Of a stretch of 64,000 nt of DNA, positions 12,394 through 25,269 are shown one piece after another. Position 1 is the stretch's first letter; each line of letters opens with the position of its first letter. The position numbers were made by a program, and so were the translations under genes. The DNA is taken from the NCBI GenBank assembly GCA_007922195.1, contig ML681997.1:14702260-14766259 (forward strand), given 5' to 3'. Under the pieces are notes generated by a model. That model was not told the origin of the DNA. It ran no database searches and was given only the letters and a program-made list of their open reading frames with translations. Source of the stretch: Podocnemis expansa. Lineage: Eukaryota; Chordata; Testudines; Podocnemididae.

Positions 12394-12540
12394 CCAATTC
12401 AGTAAACTACTCCTATTCATGAAGGCTGTTTAAGCGTATGCTTAACTTATATGATGTGCTTAAAGAAATAGGACTTATCCACATGCTTAAAGTTAAGCAA
12501 GTGCTGAAGTCTTTAGGCATAATCCCTAAACAATGTAAAA
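12394..12540. repeat. Ancient palindromic amniote repeat (AAGCAYGTGCTTAA words)
   Basis: ATTCAGTAAACTAC then TATGCTTAACTTATATGATG pairs with ACATGCTTAAAGTTAAGCAA across a centre near AATAGGACTT. This is the layout of an old self-complementary repeat common in amniotes in which GCTTAAGT words alternate with CCATTGACTT. Non-coding. Confidence 0.5.
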
Positions 12541-13768
12541 TACGCTCTCATAACTAATGTACTCAGCTTGATTATTTTTATTTTAGAAAAAAAATCCCTT
12601 TTCGGCTTACTTCTGCAGTGCTAAATTGAACCCCTGAACAAAATAAGGAGATAGAAAGGGGTTTTTAATGGAAGCACTAATAGGAATGTGAACATATTGT
12701 TCTGTTGACAATGCAGGAGAGCACAATAGAATCCTTTGTTTAGGTCACTACCGTTATTACTAAAGAGCACTGTGTCAGGATAATCATTAGGAAAAAATGT
12801 AAATAAACCAAAATGAATTAAGAATGACTGCTTCTATTGAAAGAATCTTTAATATAGTTTCCTTCACAGAGAACTGTGTCACAAGGCCCATGATAGATAG
12901 CCAGTGAAGCTATTAATTGCATTAAAAATAAAATAAAATAATCATAAGCCAAATTGCCTCCCATCAAGACATCAGAGAAAACCAATTTAATTTTGTAATA
13001 TAAGACAACAATGAATAGTAAATCTCTTGAGAGAATAAATCCAACCACTTTAAGAGGATGTAAGTGCTACATACATCATGTCAAAAATTACCATATGAAC
13101 TTCAAATCTATGCACCAATTCAAAATCTGATTTAACAAACTGTTCTTATTAAAGTCAATTGGGAAGCATTCCATTATAGAAACAAATGAAACCTGAACTG
13201 TATATGAGATAAATAATTTTCTTTCAGCACCTAAACAGAATGCATTAACAAGTAATGATCTAAATTATGTATTAAACTCAATTACTTTTTATTGCTGCAT
13301 TTCACTTGCAGTGACAGGATTAACTTCATTTTTATTTCCTTCAGTTTTGATTCTACCTGTTTCCCAACTTTGATAGCAACTAAAGAGAAATAGGTTGTAT
13401 GGCTGTTGTAACTGAGTGTTTGCTACAGTTCTAATGAGACATAATATAAAGGCTCATAACAAAGAATAAGCAACCGTTTGATTACAGGATGAGTTGGAAC
13501 TACTACTATGATAATATTTTAAATAGAAAAAGTTTAGTGAAATAATGTTTAAAGGCCCAGTTAGTCAGTTCTTACACAGATATTGATATTAATAACCCTC
13601 ACTGGTTAAAACTATTAAAAACTGATATTGATCTTAATAACCCTCACTTATGTTATTAACCTTATTTGTTTGAATAGTTCTATGGACTGCTGGACTTCAA
13701 AATGACTATTAGCAATACTAAAGAGCTGGAGGATGACTGCTGGAGTTTGTAAGGAAATGTGTGGTAAT
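12541..13768. other. Unassigned AT-rich sequence
   Basis: Contains a short duplicated phrase, GATATTGAT(A/C)TTAATAACCCTCACT, at about 13580-13605 and 13623-13647: a local tandem-type duplication of roughly 25 bp separated by about 20 bp. Otherwise featureless. Confidence 0.5.
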
Positions 13769-13774
13769 GCATAG

Positions 13775-13941
13775 CAGGGGTCTCAAACTGAAAACACCAC
13801 AAGGGCTACATGAGGACTAGACTTTAGCCCAAGGGCTGCACCACTGAAACCTTTTCATACAATGATTGCTAATACTGGTAACAATAGTGTTGTTGCAGAC
13901 TGTAGAAAATAGTTCTAGGGACCACACGTTTGAGACCCCTG
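13775..13941. mobile_element. hAT-like MITE, 167 bp
   Basis: Terminal inverted repeats CAGGGGTCTCAAAC and GTTTGAGACCCCTG are perfect over 14 bp. The flanks share GCATAG (13769-13774 and 13942-13947); only six bases match, short of the eight expected for hAT, so the superfamily is tentative. The body (GGGCTACATGAGGACTAG) contains no frame. Confidence 0.75.
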
Positions 13942-14191
13942 GCATAGTATTTAATGCACTTTGCTTATGTTGACTGACCCTAGTATGTGGGATTTTAGAC
14001 TCTTGCTTCTGGTGTGGAATTGCTTTGCATCTGTTGGGTTGGCTCATCACAATTTATCAGAATTAAAAAGTAAAATATTTGAATTTCTAAATATTTTGTA
14101 ACAGCAGTAATGTATGGCAGACACTTGCAGTTTGTTAACACTGAAGGCCATGATTCCTATCTACACCAATGAACCACGCAGAAGGATCATT

Positions 14192-14639
14192 GGGTATGTC
14201 CACACGTCTCTTTTATTTCAAAATAACACTGGTTATTTTGAAATAAAAAAGATTATGTCCACATGACTTTTTCTTATTTCAAAATGACGGGCTCTGTCAT
14301 TCTGAAATAAGAACCATCATTTTGAAACAGCTTAAACCCCATTCATTTTGAAACGGGTGTTATTTCAAAATGGTTATTTCAAAATAAGGCTGTCTGGACA
14401 TGTTGTTTTGAAACAACACCATTGTTTCAAAATAACTGTTTCAAAACAACATGTCCAAACGGCCTTATTTCAAAATAACCATTTTGAAATAACAGCTGGT
14501 TCGAAAGCAGCCTTTCCCTTAATTCGAATTAACATTTTCTTAATTCGAATTGACTTATTTCGAAATAAGGACCTTATTTCAAAATAACTCATTTCAAAAT
14601 AACTTATTTCGAAATAACAATTTATGTGTGGACATAGCC
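14192..14639. mobile_element. Palindromic MITE, 448 bp (Harbinger-like ends)
   Basis: Ends GGGTATGTCCACAC and GTGTGGACATAGCC are inverted repeats. The body consists of about twenty imperfect copies of TTATTTCAAAATAA / TTATTTCGAAATAA and includes a strong inner hairpin at about 14359-14493, with arms of about 57 bp meeting near 14426. TTA follows the right end; the left flank does not match it, so the target duplication has decayed or the boundary is off. A 79-codon frame here only translates the repeats. Confidence 0.8.
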
Positions 14640-14767
14640 TTAGAGTGTCAGGATCACACAGAAGGGCCTTTGTGTAACTGAAAGCCTAGCCTCAAATATT
14701 GGTGGAAGATAGTGTAATATGCACTGAAAAAATGAATAGTGTGGTAAAAACTATTAGGCCAAATTCT

Positions 14768-16620
14768 TATTCATAGATAGCAAGGCCATGAGAACTCACT
14801 GTGATCGTCTAGTTGTATCTTCTGCATAACACTGGCCATACAACTCCCCTGAAATATTTCCTCAAGCAGATCTTTTAGAAGACTATCCAGTCTTGATTTA
14901 AAAATAGTTAGTGATGAAAAATCTCTACATTTCTTAGTCCAATAGTTAACTACTTTAATTGTTAAAAATGCATGCCTTTTCCAGTCTGAAGTTGTCTGGT
15001 TCTAGCCATTGGATCATATTATACGTTTATCAGCTAGACTGAGGAGGCTATTAAAAAAATTTGTTCCCCATGTTGATACTTATAGACCATAATCAAATCT
15101 ATCTTTTAACCTTTATTTTGAGCTCTTTGAGCCTACCACTAGAAGGCAGGTTATCTATTTCTTTAATCATTCTCCTTGCTCTTGTTCTCTCCTATTTTTA
15201 ACATCCTTCTTGAATTGTGGACTCCACAACAAGACAAAATGTTGTAGTGGTGATAATATCAGTGCCAGATACAGAGGAAAAATACCATCTCTCTTCCAAT
15301 CTGAGATTCCCCTGTTTGTGTACCATGTTAGCTTTTTTGGACTCATTTAACTGCACTGGGAATCCATGTTCAGCTGATTGCCCATCATGACTCCTGAATC
15401 TTTTCAGAGTTCCAGCTTTCCAGATGAGAGGCCCCCATCCTGTAAGCATGCCCTATATTCTTTGCTCATAGACGTATGCATTTGCTTTTAGCTATGTGTT
15501 AATTTAAAACCCATACTGGTTGGTTGTACCCAATTGCCAAGTATGCTGTGGTTCTCTACATTAGTGACCTGTCCTCATCATTATTTGCCACTCTCCCAAT
15601 TGTTGTGTCATCTGCAAACATTATCAGTTATGATTTTGTGTCCAGGTCAGTGATGAAATACATAAATATCATAGGGCCAAGAACAGAGAGATCCCTGCAG
15701 AACTGCACGGGAAACACACCTGCGTGCTGATGATCTCTTGTTTACAATTATATTTTGAGACCTGTCAGTTAGCCATCTTTTAATTCATTTAATGTATGGT
15801 GTCTTCCTTTTCTGTCTTGTTAACGTATTTTATCAAAATGCTATGTGATAACAAGTCAAATGCTTTACAAAAATCTAAGCTTTTTATGTTAACACTATTA
15901 CCTTTGTCAACCATAAAAAGACATCAAGTTAGCTTGGGAGAATCTATATTACATAAAATTATGTTGAATGGCATTAATTATATTATCCCCTTTAATTATT
16001 TCTTAATAAAATTCTGTATCAACTGCTCTGTTATCTTGCCTGGGATCACTGGCAGTCAGATAGGCCTATAATTATCTGGTCTTCCTATCTAACCTTTTTA
16101 AACACTGGTACAGAAGTAGCTTTCTTCCTGTTTGTTGGAAATTTCCCATTGTACCAAGACTTATTGAAAAGCAACAAAAAGGGTCCAGTGAGTTCATCAG
16201 TTCTTTTAAAACTCTTCAAAGCAAGTTATCCAGATTTGCTGATTTTAAAATATCTTACTTCATAGCTTCTGTTTAGCACAATCCTGAGATACTTATTGAA
16301 TAGACAGTGTGTTATCATCATCATATGAAGAGACTACACAATCAGTTTTCCCCAAAAATAGAACAGAAATATTGAACACTTCTGCCTTTTCTGCAGTATT
16401 AATGATAATTCTACTGTTTCTGTCTCATAATGAACAAAGATCATTGCAAGATTCTTTTTATTCTTAATATACTTAATAAACTTCTTCTTATGGCCTGTAA
16501 CACTGTTGGTCAGACAATTCGTTTTGTCTTCCTTTGCTTCTCTTATCAATTTTCTATGGTTCCCAGTTTCTGATTTACATTCGTCACTGTCAACTTACCT
16601 CTCCTATATTTGTAAAATAT
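14768..16620 (-). mobile_element. Old CR1 LINE, about 1.85 kb, antisense
   Basis: On the plus strand the order is 3' tail (ATCGTCTAGTTGTATCTTCT, about 14800), C-terminal ORF2 and then RT. Blocks such as CATCCTTCTTGAATTGTGG (15202), TCAGCTGATTGCCCATCATG (15371), GTGTCATCTGCAAACATTAT (15605), GGCCTATAATTATCTGGTC (16063) and CAGAACAGAAATATTGAACA (16361) are the complement of conserved CR1 ORF2 codons, including the region around the catalytic FADD box near 15600. Dozens of small indels and stops have destroyed the frame. Divergence is far higher than in copies B and C, so this is an older insertion. Confidence 0.85.
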
Positions 16621-19100
16621 TTTATAGCAGCCTTGGCTTCATCACTTGAATATATTCTGAACACTTCCCAGTTCTCTGAAGTAATTTATTATCTGTGAGA
16701 TATTCCAAAATGCAGCATCATTAGTGGCAATTGGAGCCGCCATTGGGTTCTTGCCAGTGAACTTCAGAAATCTATCCAGTCTTAGTGTAATGTCTTAGCT
16801 CTGGGAAAATAGCACACTCGCCTGTTGTTTGTTTGTCTGTTGCAGAATGTTCTTATAACTTTTCTGAGTCTCGAACTCACGGATAAGCAAACTTTTCTTA
16901 TAGGTCGGGGATGAGACACCATCGAAAGGATTTTCCCTATACATCTCTGCCTTTCCTTGGACCAGATGGATCTTGAGAGGTATATTCTACAGTATTGATT
17001 GTGAACTAAACTTCTAACTGTGAGGCGTTCCAGCTTGTTCTCTTCTCGACTGCTCCAGCCATGAAGAATGCCATTGTCATCTCTTGCCTTTGGTGGCTAT
17101 GAACTGCCAGGCCTCCTCCTTCGCTTCCTACTCTCTCTGACTTATTGGTGCCCAGTTCTTTTCATCATTGAACCTCAGATATTCATGTTGCCTGGAGCAG
17201 GCTGAAGAACTCCTCAGCGTCTTTGATTTTCAGTAGTATCTCTACTTGCCTCTCCAATCTTTTCGTCTAGCACAGCCATCAGCTTGCATTTCATGCACTG
17301 GAAGTCCCTTAATGTTTCATGCAGGAAGGAGAAAACATGACCCATTTGATGCAGGTCATGACCACTATTTAATCTCTGATCATCATGAAATCTCACATAG
17401 AGTCGAACCTGGAAAGAAGGACTCCCTCCAAAAATTCTCTTGACTCTGATTGTTCACATCTCTTGAGTTTGCCTAGCAAGTGACTTTTTATATGTCCATC
17501 TGCTTAGCATAGCTCGGTTCTGCCCCTTACCATCAGGGAACAATTAACCAGTGATTAACTTCAAGCAGTGGGACTAATCAAAGTGCTAAGGATCATAACC
17601 TCATGACTTTATCTTATAAAGATACTGACCAGCTCCAAGGATCAGAGTTCCATGGTCCTTACCAAGTTTTTTCTTCCCATTTACATTGGTGTAGCTCTGT
17701 TAAGTTCATGAAGTTGCTTGGGTAAGAACTTGAGGATTTCACTCAGTATCTCTTTAATTAATAGAGTTCCATCAGTGAACCAAGAGTATGGACACAAGGC
17801 CTAGTCATGCTTCCATTGAATACACTGGTAAAATGTCCATTGATTGACTTGCATAAGAGTCATATTGTGTTTTCACCAAATGCTTATCTTCTGGGATGAA
17901 ATTGCACAATACTTTGTGTGTGTGTACGTGCATGCTTTTTGTTTATTCAATTTGATGGATTTCTTTGAGTTTAAAGAAAGAAATTAATTTTACTTATTCT
18001 TCTATGTGATCATTAGAAAAGCTTTTAATGAACACTTAAAAACCCAACTAATTATCACAATGGCATTTAACTCTAAATAAAATTGACAGAAGCAAGAATA
18101 TGATACATATAATTTTGCACAGTTTATTAAAACACATTTATCACTTTTTCTCCTAGACTAACCTGATCATATTATTCTATGATAATTTAGCTAATATTTT
18201 TCCTCTGCATTTAATATTTAAGTGGAATTTACTGATATTAAAGTCATAATGCATTTTATGGAAATTACCTTGCATTCTAATTACTTTTCTTGGTGAGGAA
18301 TGGTAAATAGAATTATCTCGTTATGCTTGTTGTAGATGAAAGCAAAGAAATATTTAATGGTAAAAGATTTCTAACAGGAAGAATTTCATATTCAGTTTTT
18401 AAAAAAAGTCTATTCTACAATCAATGCACATGTGTAAAGCTCCTGTAACTACTAATGGGAATTATATACGTGTAGCAACAACAAAAAAGACCCTGAATAG
18501 CAAGTTGATGCTTTTAGCCTCAGTATGTCTCCTTTTTTTATGGTTTACCTATGCAAATCTGGTTTGAAGAGCACTGGAACTTGTGAGCTACTTGTAGGAA
18601 GCAAGAAATACCAACAACAATGACCTTGAGCTGAGCTACACTGTGCTTTAAATTAAATCACATTTATTAAGCTGTAAATTGAACCTACAAAAGTAGACAA
18701 GCTTGGTCAAGGCCCCTTTAAATGTCAGTCCTTCAGTATTCTTTTCTCATATTTTATATGAAATGTATTTACAGACATAAACAATTAAAAGACTGATTTA
18801 ATTTCCATGCAAAAGGACAAATTCTGCTTTCAGTTGCTGTAGTGAAATCCTGTTGAAGCAAAGATAGGATTGTATTGGTATGACAGAGCATGTGGGGGTA
18901 GAGAGCAGAGGGAATTAATTGCTTTGAGAAACTTCTGTAATGGTTTGGATTTGCTTCAAATTCAATGAAAAGTTCAGTCAGAGATTTTCTCTGAACTGGC
19001 TCATCTAGCTCTACGGGACACTGAGGTGTCTCTTTTTGGAATATGAAATGGAGACTCATTCCTGAAAAATTACGCTTGACTGATTTGTAACCCCCTTTTC
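16621..19100. other. Unassigned sequence with one GC-richer, pseudogene-like stretch
   Basis: At about 16800-17450 composition and codon-like texture differ from the surroundings, and on the minus strand a 60-codon frame (17214-17396) reads into a shifted continuation containing KDAEEFFSLLQA. This could be a decayed retrocopy of a cellular mRNA or an unknown repeat; I do not recognise the parent. The rest, to 19100, is AT-rich and featureless. Confidence 0.35.
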
Positions 19101-19210
19101 CAAACATCTAGGGACAGATCCTCTGCTTGTGTATGATGTCATAGATGCATTATTTTGGGCTGTATTGCTTCACTGAAGCTGTAATGATTTACACCATGGA
19201 GGATCTGATC
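19101..19210. repeat. Ancient amniote palindromic repeat (GATCC...TTTACACC)
   Basis: AGATCCTCTGCTTGTGTATG at the left and GATTTACACCATGGAGGATC at the right are complementary around CTTCACTGAAGC. Same family as 52850-52925. Confidence 0.45.
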
Positions 19211-19256
19211 TCAGGAACAATGGAAACATCACAAACAGAACAGAAAATGATGTGAA

Positions 19257-19288
19257 AGAAAGAAAGAACGAAAGAAAGAAAGAAAAGT
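19257..19288. repeat. (GAAA)n microsatellite
   Basis: Tandem GAAA units with one GAAC interruption. Confidence 0.9.
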
Positions 19289-19377
19289 GAATGCCATTTA
19301 TGAGAAAATTATGTGCACTCGTTTCTTCATCTCAACTAAAAATCTTTTGTTTCCATTGCCTTTAATTTTATAATACC

Positions 19378-19395
19378 GTTTGTTTGTTTGTTTGT
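19378..19395. repeat. (GTTT)n microsatellite
   Basis: Four to five GTTT units (TTTGTTTGTTTGTTTG). Confidence 0.85.
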
Positions 19396-19399
19396 TCAT

Positions 19400-20600
19400 T
19401 TATTTTCGCAAAGAGCATGAGTATTCAGAGCTTGAATGATCCTTACGTTTTTTAGGATCCATTCATATTGGGTTACACACATACTACTTGGACTGCATTT
19501 AGAATCGTAATGCTTTGTCAGCCTGGCCAGACAAACTATGTTTAAGCTAAATTTTAATCATGGTTAAAACCATCTCTAGTAATGTGTTGTTTTCTTGCTA
19601 TGGGTTGTACTTTATTTGTAGAAGAGATGGCTCTGTAGAAAAAACACAGATCAGGATGCCAATCCAAACTTCACAAACTTTTGGGGCCACTGGTGCATGA
19701 TGAAATCAAGATATTACACTGCCATATTTTTTTGTTTGACCAATATATCATGGAATATAATGGTCTCATGAAATCTCATTGTCAACAGCAAATAATCTGA
19801 GCCTCAGGGGATTCACAAAAGGCAATCAGGGTTCACAAGGCACTGAAAATTTCATTATAAACTAAAGCAAAAAACATCTCACTCCCCAAACCCTTACTTT
19901 ACAAGGTCAAATATTGTATGGCAACCTCTTGGAACACAAATATATATTATTGAGATTTATTGTTAATACATTTTTTACTCTTATAATAAATGTAAGGGTA
20001 TCCGGAAAGTTTTGACTTCTAATAAGGTGGTGTCAACCTGAAATGATTGAGAAATATTGGTACAGGCCTAATGGAGTTACCCATTTGCTTGGCCCAGTTT
20101 TAGTCAAGACACCCTCAGCAGTGTCTATCATAGTATAAAAACAAATAATTAAAATAATATTTTGCTATTGTGCTACAGATCAGATAATTGGTGTGGCATC
20201 TTTAGAAATGTTGATGTCTTATTTAAAACACAGGAGGATGGGGTGAAATAAAACAAACACAGAATGTCATTAATATTTACTGCAAATGCACTAACCTATT
20301 CTAAGTCACACATTCTTCTTGTAATAGAACATGATTTTATCCCGATTTGATTTTACCAGCATACATATTAAAAATGAATTTAATTCTAAGTGACAAAATA
20401 AAATGTGGCAATCCTGTATGAGGCGCATTTTTTCTAAAAAAGACTCTGTTCCCTATATTCCTAGAACACAACTGAAAGAATCTCATTCGGAAGGACAGAA
20501 AGGAATTGAAAGGGTTCTGTTCACCTCACAGCACACTTCCTCTCTGTTCTTGTCATCCATCTGAGTAACATAGGATGGAAGCAGGAGCATAATATAGGGA
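19400..20600. other. Unassigned AT-rich sequence
   Basis: No frame above 60 codons and no repeat that I can name. Confidence 0.5.
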
Positions 20601-20601
20601 T

Positions 20602-20716
20602 AGGTGACCAGATGTTCAGATTTGATAGGGACAGTCCCAATATTTAGGGCTTTTTTTTATGCAGACACCTATTATCTCCAACCCCCAATTTTTCACACTT
20701 GCTATCTGTTCACCCT
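20602..20716. mobile_element. Small MITE with AGGGTGACCAGAT-type ends, 115 bp
   Basis: Left end AGGTGACCAGATGTTC and right end ATCTGTTCACCCT form inverted repeats; the body, with GATAGGGACAGTCCCAATAT and TTTTTCACACTTGCTATCTG, matches a repeat very common in turtles and other amniotes. Superfamily uncertain, since the target duplication is unclear. Confidence 0.65.
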
Positions 20717-23700
20717 AAATAAGGAAGTTTCGTCATTGACTGTAAGAAGAAGATTGTCATGTAGCTTTGTATCACAGACAACATCTTATTTTGGAGGCCA
20801 CCATATGTCTTTAATTGAGAGCAAATAAATAAGTAATAACATTAACTGAATGACTGAGTTATGGGCATTATTCCCTAGAATTCTTTAGAGATTTTTAATG
20901 TGTTGACTTCAGCAAAGCAAAATCCTCTCAGGGCATTCTGACCATGATGACCTCTTTCCTCTCAAATTATGTTACTCCTGAATAACAATTATGGAAATTA
21001 ACTTATCAGCGCAAATTGATACATGGAGCCAGTGCTGCGGAATGAATTACTCTGTATTATTTTATCTATTTATTCCCCCATGTAAACCCACCATCGTCCG
21101 ACAAAGGGGGAGGGAAGCTTTCATTAATGCACAGGGACATTGAGGTTATGGATACATAGAATAATCCAGATGTATAAGCTTTGCTAGGGAAATACCAGGT
21201 AATATTTAAATGATACATGGGACTACACTAAAGCCAGTAGAAAGAGCAGTACAAGAATTTCATTAAAAAAATAGAAATTATTTTCCTCCTTCAGAATTTC
21301 AAATGGAAGGATTTTTTTTTATGTATTCAAAATTTTGTGTGAACATTTTAAAGGAAAAACCCAGCTTTTCAGTGGTGTTTTTTCCTCCCATCCTTTCTTT
21401 TCCCCTTGCATCACCTTTTCCATTTTGCTTTTCAACATGTAGAGGAGGAGGAAGAAAGACAAGAAAAAGGATGCAAAGGAAAAAAAGTGAAATCTGAAAA
21501 ATGAAAAATTTTCATTTTGGAGTTTGGTCAAAAAATGGAAAATTTTGAATGAAGCCTGAGGCCTGCTGTCCAGAAGATGGCATTCTTGCCCCAAACCAGG
21601 TGTGTGGAGTTCAGGGTAGGACAGTGTTACACTCCTAACAGCTACATTACCCTCCTCACAGCTTCTTTAGTATTACACTGGTGTACCTGTGCTTAGATCT
21701 GTTGCAGTGAAGTTTAAAAAGGCCATAGGTGCAGCATGTTGACCACTGTCAAACCCAAGATAGTTACAGATATGTTACAATATCTACCCCCAATTTACAG
21801 GTAAAGGAAAAGCTGAGGAACAGAACAAGAGCACAGGAAAGCATGCAAATGGACATATCTCCTCTCTGTCCTTCCTGTGCTTTAACCATGTGTCTGTCCT
21901 ACTAGCCTATGTGGAGTTTGCTTTTTCCTAAATTTTCTCCATAGGTCCCTGACTATTGTCACTCTAATCTTCTCTCTGCTCAGTGCCAAAACAAAGATAT
22001 GGTAAAGAGTATAATGGGCTTAGTGAACGCTTAGTCTGCCCCAGGTAAAAACTGTAGCAGCCTTTTCAGTGTTTTTCTTATACCTGTCTGGCTGTGGCCC
22101 GAAGAATAACTGGAGTGCAACGCTTGTGTCTTCCTCCTGGCCATGTCTTCTCCACTAGGGTGGCATACAGCTGTATCGAAGGAATTCCAAGGGGGTGGGG
22201 TATGCCAACGTTACATCCCCATTGTGCAACGAGAGTGATGCAAATGGATTCAGTTGCAACAGAGAATTAGGTCCGGTGTTCTTGTCATGGCCACTGTGTA
22301 GGCTGACACACTGGGGATTGAATAAGAGAATTTTCAGGATCAAAAATCATGAACCTCTACCACTTCAATCAAAGATTCAGGCTGTATGCCTAGGGGCTGT
22401 AACAAACCCCTGTCCTGTGTGAATCAGGCATAGCAGCAGCTGTACAACACACACCAACCAATGGGTAACAAATTTAATGCTTTGGGTATCTTACACATCA
22501 TGGCCAGGAAAGAAACTAGAACATATCTTGGGTGGGGAAGTTTCTGGCATGACTTAGCAAAGGAACTGAAATGATTCTCTGTCCTTGCATTTATTCTCTT
22601 TCCCCCATGCCTGAGCAGTAGCTCTGAAACATCTCTCTGTATTCCTTATAGCATCCTTGGTGTGCACAGGTTAACCCATGGGTTTGAGATAAAGGAAGGG
22701 CTCCCACAAAGATCAAAGGCTGGCTTTTGATCTGATAGGTTTGGACTTGGAGCAGAAGTTCTGTGAGCAAAAAGGGTGAATGCTGTTCTCTCCCCTTCCA
22801 GATACCAGCCTGGAAGTCTCATCACAGGCATGCACCAGTCACATCACATACTTTCCCCAGGGAAGGTTTCCCTAGGTGAGAAAGGGTTAAATCCTCTCTT
22901 GTTCGTTATTGTTGATTCTCTGCTCATGTGATAGCACAGCTAGAAGACTGGCTCACCAAACTGCAGAGTGCAGCTGCAGTAGTTTTCTTGTCACAGTCTC
23001 ACATCCTGAAGCCCTAATTCAAGGTCTTAGGAAATAGTCAGGGTTTCCCAGGGACCTGGCAGCTTGAGTCAAAGACAAGCACATTCCTAAGTTAACAACC
23101 AACAGGTGTATTCTGTTAGCATAGGCAAGCTGTTGGCAACTTCAGTGTGGCCTGCTGGGCTGGAAACTAGGAGAGCAAACCTATTCCTTCTAGTGCCCTG
23201 TGATGAAGGAAACTACCTAATGTATTTCTCTGCCTTATGTTACTGTAGTATCTCCCAACCTTTTAAATGCTACTTGCACAACACCCTGTAAAGTAGGGAA
23301 GGATCAGGCACCCTGCTCTGTTTGTAAAAGGGTTGGTCTGATTGAAACCCAAATAAATTTACTGGTTTGAGATAAGAAGAAGGAAGTGGCAAATTTCTAT
23401 TAGCCCTCCCTCATCACTCAGGCTGACATAGAGACCAACTTCTGCTTCATGTTAATGGTGGGATGGTCTGAATGCAGATTCTACTGCTGTCCCTTCAAAC
23501 ACCTGGGAGAAGGGAGGAGCTATGAGCCCTATATATAGTGCCTCTGTGTGCTCCCCTGTTTCTTAAGAGAAAAGGAAGCTAGCTAGCTTGTTCATCTAGC
23601 ATAGAGTTAGGCTAGGCAGCACAAAAAGAGGTAGTATATAGTGCTAGTATATACTTGTGCTGCCTCATATCTGCATAGTGGGGGCTAGGTGTTATATGAG

Positions 23701-25269
23701 GTTTAGGTGTTGTTAAAGTGTAAATTTCTTTACCTGTTTGGCTTGCTTCTTCAGGAGGGACATGAATAGGGCTATACACAACACTGAGACTGCCTCTCAT
23801 GTCTGTGACTGAATTATACACCATTATCTGTGAGCCTTGTTATGGATTTCATACTAAATGTAGATTATTGATGGAAGAAAGTGCAATATGTTTTAGCAAT
23901 TAATGACTGAGCCTAGGACAACTATTTCTTCTACCTTCTCACTGTTAAAAAGATAGCCAGGAATGTGCCAGTAGATCATTTCTTGATTTGTAAATCCGTG
24001 TCTCTATAGAAATAGAACTCAGTAAGGGACAAAAATGCCATTGAAGTGAAAGAAGATGTAAATAAGATTCACTTTAAGAGTATCTTTCATAACCAAATAT
24101 TTGAGGCTCTTGTAGAATTCTCTAACTGCCAAGCGTTTGGCTTTGGCTGTGTCTACATATTGGAGGCCACTCCCAAACTATTTTAACTTGTGGGAAAAAT
24201 GAAATTATAAAAAGCAATTTCTTAATGTGATCTGTCTGTTTCTGGTGACTAAGAAGGGCAGGAGACTAATTCTTGAAATGCTGCTGATGCAGTATGCACA
24301 GTAACATGATTTATAAACTTTCATTGGAGGGATTTTTATTTTTTTAAATTATATGCTGTTGTACAGTGGAGAAAGCAACACAGATGTGCTGAAAACAGAG
24401 GAGAAACCATTCAGATAGAAAACAGTGCAGTAGTGATAAACCTGTGATATTCGAATGATACTGTTAGAAAATCCTTCTGCAACATCCTCTTTAATCACAT
24501 TGCAGAATTCTCCCCCACCAAGTCAGGCTTATTACTGATAGCTTCTCTCCAATATCAAGCCCAAATGATCCAATGTTCTTCAGGGCATTGGATCAAGTGG
24601 GGAGGATTGAATGCTACCCCCACTCGTGTTTCTTTGTAGTAACGACGCCTTTGGGGTGCAACAGTTCCTATGGTGGCTGCCATGTCCCTGCTTTCCCAGA
24701 AAATTGTTAAGCATAGAAGCCAGTCCAGAAGCTGCACCTCTATTTTTCCTCTGGTGTACTTCTCCCATTCCAAACACATGTGAGCTCCTTACCTAGCTAA
24801 GTTCCCTAAATTTTCTCTCTCCTCTTTAAAGTCTTCAGAAGGTTCTGAGGCAGTTAGGGTTCTTTGTTCTCTGAAAAAAGAGGCAGGATGTGCCATGCAT
24901 GTGCTCTCTTCTGTGGTGTCTAAGAGTCAAAATGGCTCTTCCTATACCATATATAGCAATTCTACCCAGGGAGCCACGTCTGGGCTAAGACAGTAGAAGC
25001 TGTGTTCAACTGTTTTCATTGGAAAGCTGTTTCTTGCACATTGTGATATTTAGGTACATATTCCACTGAAGATTTACCCATGCAAATATCAACCTGTGTA
25101 AAAAATTTAGTAGTAAAGAAGAATCACATACAACCTGATGCTCAAACTCTGGCTGTTTGTTGCATAAAGTTTGGCTACTTTTTAAAAACCATTTCTATTT
25201 TTGGAACATCTCTACTTCCTGGCTTTTCATGGAACTGGAAATGCTGAGATAAAAGAAGGTTGCTTTTCT
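20717..25269. other. Unassigned sequence, 4.5 kb
   Basis: Only traces: CCCAATTTACAGGTAAAGG at about 21787 may be a MIR core remnant, TTTGGCTGTGTCTACAT at about 24137 looks like one MITE end without its partner, and TATATATAG lies at about 23530. Frames up to 91 codons (21319-21594) are A/T-run translations. No host exon could be supported. Confidence 0.4.

Noticed and set aside
24137..24155. MITE end (TTTGGCTGTGTCTACAT)
   Set aside because: No partner terminus within 1 kb in the opposite orientation, so it may be chance or a remnant too small to call.
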